Assembly: GCA_003501525.1 (NCBI GenBank)
Contig: DNPI01000040.1
Location: 4,349 to 10,797 of the forward strand
Length of the DNA: 6,449 bases
Direction: 5' to 3'
Source of the DNA: Planctomycetota bacterium
Lineage (GTDB): Bacteria > Planctomycetota > UBA1135
The notes under the pieces are model-generated. The model was given only the letters and a program-made list of their open reading frames with translations. It did no database searches and had not been told where the DNA came from. Below, in pieces: positions 1 through 5,895 of the stretch. Numbering within the stretch: the stretch's first letter is position 1; each line of letters starts with the position of its first letter. Both the position numbers and the translations under genes were made by a program.

Positions 1-1779
1 GCTGTAGCAGTTTTTGATGGTGTTGCTGGAGTCGAAGCCCAATCCGAAACAGTTTGGAGGCAAGCGGATCGCTATGGAGTCCCTCGAATTGCTTTTATTA
101 ATAAGCTGGACCGGCAAGGGGCAGATTTTGACAAGGCCTACGAATCGATTCTGCACCGACTTCAATGCAATGCTGTCCGGATGCAGATACCGATTGGTGC
201 TGAAAAAGAATTTTCAGGCGTTGTTGATCTTCTGGAACGTAAGGCCTGGAAATTCACTGAAGGGGACGGTCCTGGAATCGAAGAGATTCCAGTTCCCGAA
301 GAGTTGGTTGAGTTGATGGAAACTCGAAGAATGGAGCTGGTCGAAAACGTTGTTGAGGTTGATGACGATTTGGTTGACCGTTTTCTTGAGGGAGAGGAAA
401 TCGGTGTAGAAGATATCCGGCGAGCCTGTCGCGAGGCCACATTACTCGGCCATGCGGTTCCAGTTTTCTGTGGCTCTGCTTTGCAGGATAAAGGGGTTCA
501 TCCTTTACTCGATGGAGTAGTTGACTATTTGCCCTCTCCTCTTGATAAAGAAGTTCTTACGGGGCTTGATCCAAAGGATGAGGCAACGGAAATACAGCGC
601 CATGCGGATGCTTCAGAGCCCATGTCGGCGCTTTGCTTTAAAACAATCGCGGACCCTAATGGGGATTTGACGTTCTTGCGTGTGTATTCCGGTACTTTGC
701 AGAGAGGAGATCAAGTGTGGAACCCGCGTATCCGTCGCAAGGAGAGAGTTGGCCGCTTGATGTTTATGCACGCGGAAAAACGAGAAGCTGTTGATGAGGT
801 GCGTGCCGGGAATATCTGTGCAGTGGTTGGGCTGAAACAAGCTATTACTGGCGATACTGTGTGCGACATCGCTAATCCAGTTCTTCTGGAGAGTATTTCT
901 TTTCCTGAACCTGTTATTTCAATGTCGATTGAACCGGCCTCGTTGGGCGATCGCGACAAACTTGCTGACCTTCTGGGGCGAATTCAGCGAGAGGACCCCT
1001 CTTTTAAGGCGGCAACTGATGCCGAAACTGAAGAGCAGGTTATTTCTGGTATGGGTGAGCTGCATTTGGAAATCATTACAACTCGCATTCAACGAGATCA
1101 CGGTATTGATGTTCAAGTCGGTGCTCCCCGAGTTGCTTATCGCCAAACGCTAGCGGTGGAGAAAGATATAGAAGGCAAGCAGATCAAGCAGTCAGGTGGC
1201 TCCGGGCAGTATGCGGTCGTGAATATCCGTTTTTCTCCGCTGCCGTTAGATGCTGAGGAGTCTTACGAGTTTGTGGATTCGACCAAAGGGGGGGTTGTCC
1301 CGGATGTTTATATTCCAGCTGTTCGGAAGGGTGTTGCTGAATCCATGAATTCTGGCGGCAAGCTCGGTTGGCCTTTTGTTGGAGTCCAGGCCGAGCTCCA
1401 TTTTGGGAAGCATCATGAAGTGGATTCGAGCGAATTAGCTTTTCAGCTTGCAGCGGAAAGAGCTTTCCGAGAGGTTTCTGAAGGGAATTTTAAGTTGCTC
1501 GAGCCCGTTATGAGGTTGAATGTGCAGGTTCCAGAGGAGTACATCGGAGATGTTATTGGTGACCTCAATACCCGTAGAGTTGCGATTAAGGAAATTACGA
1601 TGGATGGCCCTTTGCGTGAGATTGACGGACAAGTGCCCATCGCTGAAATGTTTAAATACGCCGGGACTTTGAGAGGGCTCACGCAAGGTAGAGGTAATTT
1701 CTCAATGGAGCCAAGTGGGTACCAGGTTGTCCCCTCTCTTGTTCAGGAGAAGCTGGTTAAGGAGCGCTTAGGCACTTAG
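1..1779 (+). CDS. fusA: Elongation factor G, 5'-truncated by the window edge
   Basis: GTPase that drives tRNA-mRNA translocation on the ribosome and, in bacteria, helps ribosome recycling. The frame is open from base 1, giving 592 residues. Roughly the first 105-110 residues (G1, G2 and G3 motifs) lie upstream, so the ATG at 181 is internal and not the start. Visible landmarks: SETVWRQADRYGVPRIAF, then the G4 motif NKLD (window residues 34-37); G5-region GSALQDKG (about 158-165); domain II with LTFLRVYSG (about 223-231); domain III with EDPSF and GMGELHLEI (about 331-358); domain IV with QSGGSGQY (about 397-404) and HHEVDSSELAF, which keeps the domain IV tip histidine (about residue 472); domain V with GDVIGDLNTRR and EMFKYAGTLRGLTQGRG. 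All five domains follow family order and length. The gene is not beside rpsG or tuf on the visible side but is followed after 43 bases by a Tex-like gene, so it may be either the main EF-G or a second copy. The family call is secure; main copy versus paralogue is open. Confidence 0.97.
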   Translation, partial: AVAVFDGVAGVEAQSETVWRQADRYGVPRIAFINKLDRQGADFDKAYESILHRLQCNAVRMQIPIGAEKEFSGVVDLLERKAWKFTEGDGPGIEEIPVPEELVELMETRRMELVENVVEVDDDLVDRFLEGEEIGVEDIRRACREATLLGHAVPVFCGSALQDKGVHPLLDGVVDYLPSPLDKEVLTGLDPKDEATEIQRHADASEPMSALCFKTIADPNGDLTFLRVYSGTLQRGDQVWNPRIRRKERVGRLMFMHAEKREAVDEVRAGNICAVVGLKQAITGDTVCDIANPVLLESISFPEPVISMSIEPASLGDRDKLADLLGRIQREDPSFKAATDAETEEQVISGMGELHLEIITTRIQRDHGIDVQVGAPRVAYRQTLAVEKDIEGKQIKQSGGSGQYAVVNIRFSPLPLDAEESYEFVDSTKGGVVPDVYIPAVRKGVAESMNSGGKLGWPFVGVQAELHFGKHHEVDSSELAFQLAAERAFREVSEGNFKLLEPVMRLNVQVPEEYIGDVIGDLNTRRVAIKEITMDGPLREIDGQVPIAEMFKYAGTLRGLTQGRGNFSMEPSGYQVVPSLVQEKLVKERLGT

Positions 1780-1822
1780 CTTTTAGGTCGATTTCCTTAA
1801 TTCTTGCTAGACTTCAGAAGGA
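1780..1822 (+). other. fusA to Tex-like intergenic spacer, no terminator seen
   Basis: Forty-three bases with no hairpin plus T tract and no clear promoter, which favours co-transcription of fusA and the Tex-like gene. The last seven bases, AGAAGGA, are purine-rich but directly abut the ATG at 1823. Confidence 0.6.
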
Positions 1823-4036
1823 ATGCCCGATTCTGGCGAAGCCCGGATTGCGAAGGCTCTTGGTCTTAAGGAGCCGGTATACCGGCTATTAACCGCCTCG
1901 CTGAACGCCGGGCATGATCCTTGTTGGGTGAGTCTTGGGGATCCTCAATTCGCTGAATTGTTTCCTGATCTGTTTGGTTTGGACCTTTTGTGTGAGCATA
2001 TGGTCGTTGAGGAAGCCATTGAACGTCGTCGTGTAAATCTAGCTCGATTACTTAATCAAGCCGGTCATTCAGGCCTTTCTGCGGAAGTTCAGAGTGTGGT
2101 TGATGAAGGTGGCCTTGAGGACCTGTCTCTGGCGTTGGATGCGGTTACGGTTGAGGGTGAAGAAGGAATATCTGAGAAATCTCCGCACACTGATTTTCAG
2201 GCGAGTTTGCGTTGCAACCCTAGTGTGGCCCGAGTGTTGCGCCGACGATTCCAGTCAGATGCGGTTTTGGAAATCGAAGTCGCCGAAGGTTCGGTTTCAA
2301 CAGCAAGAGTGGAGAGTTTGGTTGGGTCGGGCCTGCTTTGTTCTTTTAATCCTTCGGATTATTTGTTGGTGCGCATGGCAGAAAGGCGTCACGCCCTTAA
2401 GGTTGGGTTTTCGCTTCCAAAAGAAGTGTTGAAAGAAGTGTTTGTGAATGTAGTTGAAGGATGGCCGCCGCAGGAAGAAGAGGTTTACTGGAAACTTTTT
2501 GTAGAGTTTTTTGAAGCGGAGTCGCTTCCCCGCTTAGTGCAATCGGCGCGCGCGCGCCTTAAGCGGCAGGCTGAGAACATCGTTTTGCAGTCGGCTTGGT
2601 CTTATCTTGGCCGCCAAGTCGATAGAGGTTCGCACCAAGGGTTTGTGTTGGGGATGCATGCCCTTAATGCGAAGGAAATGGTTTTAGCCCTCTTAGATGG
2701 TGAAGGCGAATTCTTGCGCAGTGTCGGTGTTCGTTTGGATGGGGAAAACCTCGTTGAGGGAGTCCGAAAGTTCTTAAAAACGGAACAGCCAACGATGCTG
2801 GCAATTCAAGGTGACGGAACCACTCGGCGCAAGACCAAGCCTCTGGTTAAGGCATTGAGCCAAGGAATTCCTCAAATGCGGATGGTCCAAGTTCCGGTCC
2901 CAGTTATTCGAACAATGGACAGGGAGTTGGCGCGAAAGCCGTCCGAATCCCGTCTGCACCACAATGAGCGGCATGCCGTTATGGTTGCGCGTTTTGCCCA
3001 GAATCCCCGAGGAGCTGCTTTCCACACACCACATGTGTTGCGTGCCATGATTCCTCAGCGATCAGAAATAAACATCCGCCGTCTTGAGAAATTTGAAATA
3101 ACGTTTCTTCGCGCTCTTTTGGCGTCAAGGGGGGTAGATGTAAACACGGCTGATAGGGGGCGCTTGGCCTTAGTCCCGGGCCTTAATCCTGAATCCGTTT
3201 TGAGAGAGCGTTCGACAGCTCCTTTTAGGAGCCTAGCGGATTTCCAGGATCGTATTGGATTGTTGCCCCCTGCTTGGCGGTCTGCTTGCACCCTTGTGCG
3301 GGTTCAAGGAGGCGATGAGCCTCTGGACGCGAGGCCTCTTCACCCTGTTTATTATGCTCCGCTGCGAGAAGCGCTGGAGGATTCCGGAATGGATTGGCGG
3401 GCTATTTTGGCTAGCCCAGCTAAAGTCGGAGATCTTGCTTGGGAAAAGGTGATTCGCGATCGCGGTTGGTCCCATAAAGTCATCTCTGTTATTCGACGGG
3501 GGGTATCTAAGCGGAGGCGTCGTATAGGTGGATGGTCTGCAGGTAGGGGGACCTCCTCTTTGCGGCTTGAGGGTCTGGAAGTTGGTGTTTCATTGCGAGG
3601 CAAAGTGACCGCAATTACGGATTATGGAGCTTTTGTCGATGTAGGAGCTCGCCGTGAAGGATTGATTCACATCAGTCAGATTGCGGATGAATTTGTAGAC
3701 GACCTCAAATCTGTTCTCAAGATAGGGCAAGAGGTTGTAGCTCGGGTATTGGATGTTGATATCGAGACTCAGAAACTTCGCCTTACGATGAAATCGGCGA
3801 GCGCGGTGGATAAGCCTCGCCCACCAAAGGGCAAGAGGCGTCGGGAGAAACATTCTGGGCGTATGCGTAATCGCAGAAGGCCGAGGGCCGGTCATGGCGA
3901 TGTTCAGCGCGATTCACAGAGAAAAGAGAAGGGCCAGGAGGAGATTGATCCGACGAACCCATTTTTTGTTTTCTTTTCATCGCACGAATCAGTTAAAGGC
4001 CAAGAAGAGGACTCAGGTGACGTCGCTTCTTCTTAG
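1823..4036 (+). CDS. Divergent Tex-like S1 RNA-binding protein with degraded YqgF core
   Basis: A 737-residue relative of Tex (usually about 720-780 residues), a cytoplasmic nucleic-acid-binding protein linked to transcription and RNA metabolism. Residues 1-270 are alpha-helical and keep little of the Tex N-terminal motifs. Residues about 273-400 sit where Tex has its RNase H-like YqgF domain, but the LGLDPGxRTG motif is replaced by VLGMHALNAKEM; the later IxNGT motif survives only as IQGDGT and SEAGAS is gone. Residues about 436-520 carry the Tex helix-hairpin-helix region (VDVNTA at 438-443, VPGLN, PLDARPLHPVYY). Residues about 587-660 are a good S1 domain (GKVTAITDYGAFVDVG, GLIHISQI). The tail (about 659-737) is first very basic (GKRRREK, RMRNRRRPR), then acidic with a hydrophobic NPFFVFF patch. 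An in-frame TAG at 1808 bars an earlier start; AGAAGGA abuts the ATG, closer than an ideal Shine-Dalgarno. Probably co-transcribed with fusA. Family membership is well supported; whether it does Tex's job is unknown. Confidence 0.88.
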   Translation: MPDSGEARIAKALGLKEPVYRLLTASLNAGHDPCWVSLGDPQFAELFPDLFGLDLLCEHMVVEEAIERRRVNLARLLNQAGHSGLSAEVQSVVDEGGLEDLSLALDAVTVEGEEGISEKSPHTDFQASLRCNPSVARVLRRRFQSDAVLEIEVAEGSVSTARVESLVGSGLLCSFNPSDYLLVRMAERRHALKVGFSLPKEVLKEVFVNVVEGWPPQEEEVYWKLFVEFFEAESLPRLVQSARARLKRQAENIVLQSAWSYLGRQVDRGSHQGFVLGMHALNAKEMVLALLDGEGEFLRSVGVRLDGENLVEGVRKFLKTEQPTMLAIQGDGTTRRKTKPLVKALSQGIPQMRMVQVPVPVIRTMDRELARKPSESRLHHNERHAVMVARFAQNPRGAAFHTPHVLRAMIPQRSEINIRRLEKFEITFLRALLASRGVDVNTADRGRLALVPGLNPESVLRERSTAPFRSLADFQDRIGLLPPAWRSACTLVRVQGGDEPLDARPLHPVYYAPLREALEDSGMDWRAILASPAKVGDLAWEKVIRDRGWSHKVISVIRRGVSKRRRRIGGWSAGRGTSSLRLEGLEVGVSLRGKVTAITDYGAFVDVGARREGLIHISQIADEFVDDLKSVLKIGQEVVARVLDVDIETQKLRLTMKSASAVDKPRPPKGKRRREKHSGRMRNRRRPRAGHGDVQRDSQRKEKGQEEIDPTNPFFVFFSSHESVKGQEEDSGDVASS
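2545..2558. repeat. 14-base self-complementary GC run inside the Tex-like gene
   Basis: GGCGCGCGCGCGCC is a perfect palindrome of alternating G and C in its core. It encodes part of SARARLK at about residues 241-247 of the Tex-like protein. Such runs can slip during replication or adopt Z-form DNA, but the reading frame is intact here and there is no sign that it has a role. Confidence 0.5.
4033..4036. other. Overlapping convergent stop codons
   Basis: TTAG holds the plus-strand TAG of the Tex-like gene (4034-4036) and, on the minus strand, the TAA of the RNase HII-like gene (4033-4035). No intergenic DNA remains for a bidirectional terminator, so transcripts of the two genes must run into each other's coding region or stop within it. 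The only nearby symmetry, CCGTTTAACGG at 4042-4052, is too tight to fold into a useful hairpin and has no T tract. Confidence 0.95.
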
Positions 4037-4989
4037 CGGTTCCGTTTAACGGCCGCCGCGTCAACTCCAAGGGCATCCCAAATATCTTGGGTGTCTGTTA
4101 ACCATCTTCGGCCGTCAATGGCGTAGCCTTTTGTTGGCCTCAAGCCTGGAATTCGGCCGCTGAACCATTCGTTCAGAAGGTCCATCATGCGCTCTCGTGT
4201 TTGTTTAGCTGCGAGAGAGGCTAATGCGGTTGGAAAATGGTGGGAATCGGCATCCTTGCCGAAGCGGATTTCAACGTCGCGGGTTTCGAACTCGAGGGTG
4301 TATGCCGATCCCCCGGAGGATTCTCCATGTGCCGTAATTGCTTGAGCTCCTAGGTCATTTAGCAGCTTTTGGGCGTAACGCCGTCGGCCACCATGGCGAT
4401 CGAGCTCTATTCGAAGCGGGGCATCCCCTGTTTTTTTGAGCATGTGTCGCAGCACCTGCACAGTGACCTTCCAAAGCGCTTCTCCTTTGCTATCGGTTGT
4501 TTGAAGCAAGTTGTTCAGCTCGGCAGCAGGAACAGCTCGGGCCCCAAAGCCAGTCAGGCTACAGCCGCTTTTTGCGAGATGGCGGTCCAAGGCTGTGGCG
4601 TCCAAGCGGGCGCGCCCTCGGTCGGCGAGTGGGCAGAGCGGGACTGTCATGTTTGTGAGCCAAGGGGCTCGGTTACGAAAGTGAGCTTTCAGGGCAGGTG
4701 GTGATGAAACCCAGCTTTCGAGACACTCTTGGCTAGGTTCCATTACTCGCCGAAAGGCTGCGACTGTTCGCTCGAGGCGTTTGCGCCCGAGTGGCCCGGA
4801 ATGGACTTTTTTGGAATCGTCCACCCTTAATCTCGCATCCTTTCGAAGAGCTTTCTTTGCTACGGGAACTTTTAAAGCCTCCCATAAATCAATTTTTTGA
4901 TGAGGTACTCGGAAAACGCTCCATCCCACAGCTAAAGGCCCAACAAAAGGGCCGTAACCTGCTTCATCTACTCCAGCAAGAAAGACCAT
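4033..4989 (-). CDS. Large RNase HII-like ribonuclease (GYG-motif variant)
   Basis: A 318-residue protein of the RNase HII family, which cuts the RNA strand of RNA-DNA hybrids and removes misincorporated ribonucleotides. The N-terminus GVDEAGYGPFVGPL (residues 6-19) matches the family signature GIDEAGRGP with catalytic D8 and E9. DDSKK (57-61) matches the DSK motif, IELDRHG (194-200) provides a probable third acid at D197, and DADSHHFPTALASLAAKQTR (246-265) matches the KADxxxxxxxAASIIAKVTRD block with D248 as fourth acid. PTKGYAIDGRRW (285-296) matches the C-terminal PTKAH segment. The usual length is about 200-230 residues; the excess is an insertion of roughly 100 residues between DSK and the third acid. 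The arginine of the GRG motif is tyrosine (Y12). The start 9 bases after the lgt stop puts the signature at the N-terminus as expected, but no Shine-Dalgarno is visible, so coupling to lgt translation is plausible. Its 3' end overlaps the stop of the convergent Tex-like gene. An rnhB equivalence is likely but not proven. Confidence 0.88.
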   Translation of the reverse strand: MVFLAGVDEAGYGPFVGPLAVGWSVFRVPHQKIDLWEALKVPVAKKALRKDARLRVDDSKKVHSGPLGRKRLERTVAAFRRVMEPSQECLESWVSSPPALKAHFRNRAPWLTNMTVPLCPLADRGRARLDATALDRHLAKSGCSLTGFGARAVPAAELNNLLQTTDSKGEALWKVTVQVLRHMLKKTGDAPLRIELDRHGGRRRYAQKLLNDLGAQAITAHGESSGGSAYTLEFETRDVEIRFGKDADSHHFPTALASLAAKQTRERMMDLLNEWFSGRIPGLRPTKGYAIDGRRWLTDTQDIWDALGVDAAAVKRNR

Positions 4990-4998
4990 GAGAGAGAA

Positions 4999-5865
4999 CT
5001 AGGTAATACGGTGTGCAGGACTTCTGGCAAGGTGTATGTAGATGAGTGTGGCAATAAGAAATGTGGCAATTCCCACTATTTGGGATGTACTCAAAAGCAG
5101 TTCGGCATCGAGTGAATTCACGACATCTTGTGGCCCTTTGCCGGGTTTGAAGATGCCACCGCGGGCTACCGAATCGTAGCGAAACATCTCCACGACATAA
5201 CGCAGTGCGGCATAACCTGCGATCAGGATTAGAAAAACTTGACCGTGGAAGCGCTTGCGAGGGAGCAGCCAAAGCCCGAGGAGGCATAGGCTCAGAGCTT
5301 TTAGGCTCATGTAGATTTGGGTTGGGTGAACAGGTACTCCCGCAAGGGTGGCAGGGAAAGCAGAGCCCTGCGGAAGAGGGTCTGGAAAAGTAATGGCCCA
5401 TGGAATGTCCGTTGGAGCCCCAAAGTCATCCCCTACGCAAAGGCATCCCACCCGTCCTATGGCCTGTCCGAGGAAGCCAGCGGTCAGGCCGACATCAGCA
5501 ACCCGCCAGGAGTTCATTCCTAAATGCTTCGCCTTTTTGACTCCGAAAAAGGCCGCTAATATGAAGCCACCGTACATTACAAGGCCGCCTTCCCATATTT
5601 TGAATATTTCTAGTGGGCGACTTGCAAACCATTCCGCGTTGACTACGACGAAACCTAGTCGGCCTCCTACGATTACTCCAATGAGCACCCACCATCCTAC
5701 GTCCGATAATTTTTGCGGGTTGCAATCAGCTTCGGATAGGTACTTAGGGCTAAGCTTCGTAAATAAATGAAATCCAGCAAGAAAGCCGAATGCTACTAAC
5801 AAGCCGAAGCTTCTTAGCGGGATTTCGAAATTTAAAATCTCGAACCTGAATATTTCAGGCCACAT
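4999..5865 (-). CDS. lgt: Prolipoprotein diacylglyceryl transferase
   Basis: Inner-membrane enzyme that transfers a diacylglyceryl group from phosphatidylglycerol to the lipobox cysteine of prolipoproteins, the first step in bacterial lipoprotein maturation. At 288 residues the length is normal. About seven hydrophobic segments are visible (approximately 16-36, 56-76, 94-110, 122-138, 188-202, 207-225, 262-281). Family landmarks in order: GGRLGFV (67-73), WEGGLVMYGG (91-100), the Lgt signature GRVGCLCVGDDFG (137-149) with the essential arginine R138, HPTQIYMS (180-187), and RYVVEMFRYD (222-231) matching the RFxxExxR block. In the HGG position of E. coli Lgt this protein has YGG, a substitution I recall from other Lgt proteins and not a sign of inactivation. 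The ATG is preceded by AGGA on the minus strand about 10 bases upstream. It is followed after 9 bases by the RNase HII-like gene and stands 30 bases from the divergent Pus10-like gene. Confidence 0.97.
   Translation of the reverse strand: MWPEIFRFEILNFEIPLRSFGLLVAFGFLAGFHLFTKLSPKYLSEADCNPQKLSDVGWWVLIGVIVGGRLGFVVVNAEWFASRPLEIFKIWEGGLVMYGGFILAAFFGVKKAKHLGMNSWRVADVGLTAGFLGQAIGRVGCLCVGDDFGAPTDIPWAITFPDPLPQGSAFPATLAGVPVHPTQIYMSLKALSLCLLGLWLLPRKRFHGQVFLILIAGYAALRYVVEMFRYDSVARGGIFKPGKGPQDVVNSLDAELLLSTSQIVGIATFLIATLIYIHLARSPAHRIT
5845..5859. promoter_or_regulatory. Candidate operator: inverted repeat CCTGAA-TAT-TTCAGG
   Basis: Two perfect 6-base arms separated by 3 bases lie just inside the lgt coding region (codons for residues about 3-7) and 37 bases upstream of the Pus10-like start codon. 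A second perfect 10-base palindrome, ATTTCGAAAT, is at 5822-5831. Since only 30 bases separate the divergent start codons, regulatory sites for the plus-strand gene must extend into lgt, so this spot suits a repressor or activator site. The repeat also has to encode PEIFR, so chance is possible. I see no convincing -35/-10 pair. Confidence 0.25.
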
Positions 5866-5895
5866 AGCCTAATCCTAACTGCTCCTGGTAGAGAG
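5866..5895. promoter_or_regulatory. 30-base divergent intergenic spacer with both ribosome-binding regions
   Basis: The spacer between the lgt and Pus10-like start codons. It contains AGGATTAGGCT reading into lgt on the minus strand and GGTAGAGAG reading into the Pus10-like gene on the plus strand, each a plausible but imperfect Shine-Dalgarno region. The spacer is too short for two full back-to-back promoters, so at least one promoter must lie inside the opposite gene or the 5' ends of the transcripts must overlap. Confidence 0.6.

Noticed and set aside
181..183. ATG that could be read as the start of a short EF-G
   Set aside because: The same frame is open to base 1 and encodes conserved EF-G sequence, including the NKLD GTP-binding motif, upstream of this ATG.
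947..954. GCGATCGC octamer, also at 3456-3463, resembling the cyanobacterial HIP1 element
   Set aside because: Two copies in 6.4 kb inside conserved codons are too few to indicate HIP1 enrichment, and the gene content does not point to a cyanobacterium.
2545..2558. The GC dinucleotide run as a phase-variation switch
   Set aside because: The run is short, lies mid-gene in an intact frame, and the gene is not of a surface or restriction type that usually phase-varies.
1823..4036. The Tex-like gene as a pseudogene because its YqgF motifs are lost
   Set aside because: The frame is open over 737 codons with good S1 and helix-hairpin-helix domains downstream of the degraded region, which argues for selection on the whole protein.
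4042..4052. CCGTTTAACGG near the convergent gene ends as a terminator
   Set aside because: The symmetric arms leave a one-base loop, so only a 3-base stem can form. There is no following T tract, and it lies inside the RNase HII-like coding region.
5593..5601. YGG instead of HGG in Lgt as evidence of an inactive enzyme
   Set aside because: Tyrosine at this place occurs in other Lgt proteins to my knowledge, and the essential GR and RxxxExxR residues are present.
5348..5770. A 140-codon plus-strand reading frame across lgt
   Set aside because: It is antisense to well-conserved Lgt motifs and its product is low-complexity and proline-rich with no family resemblance.
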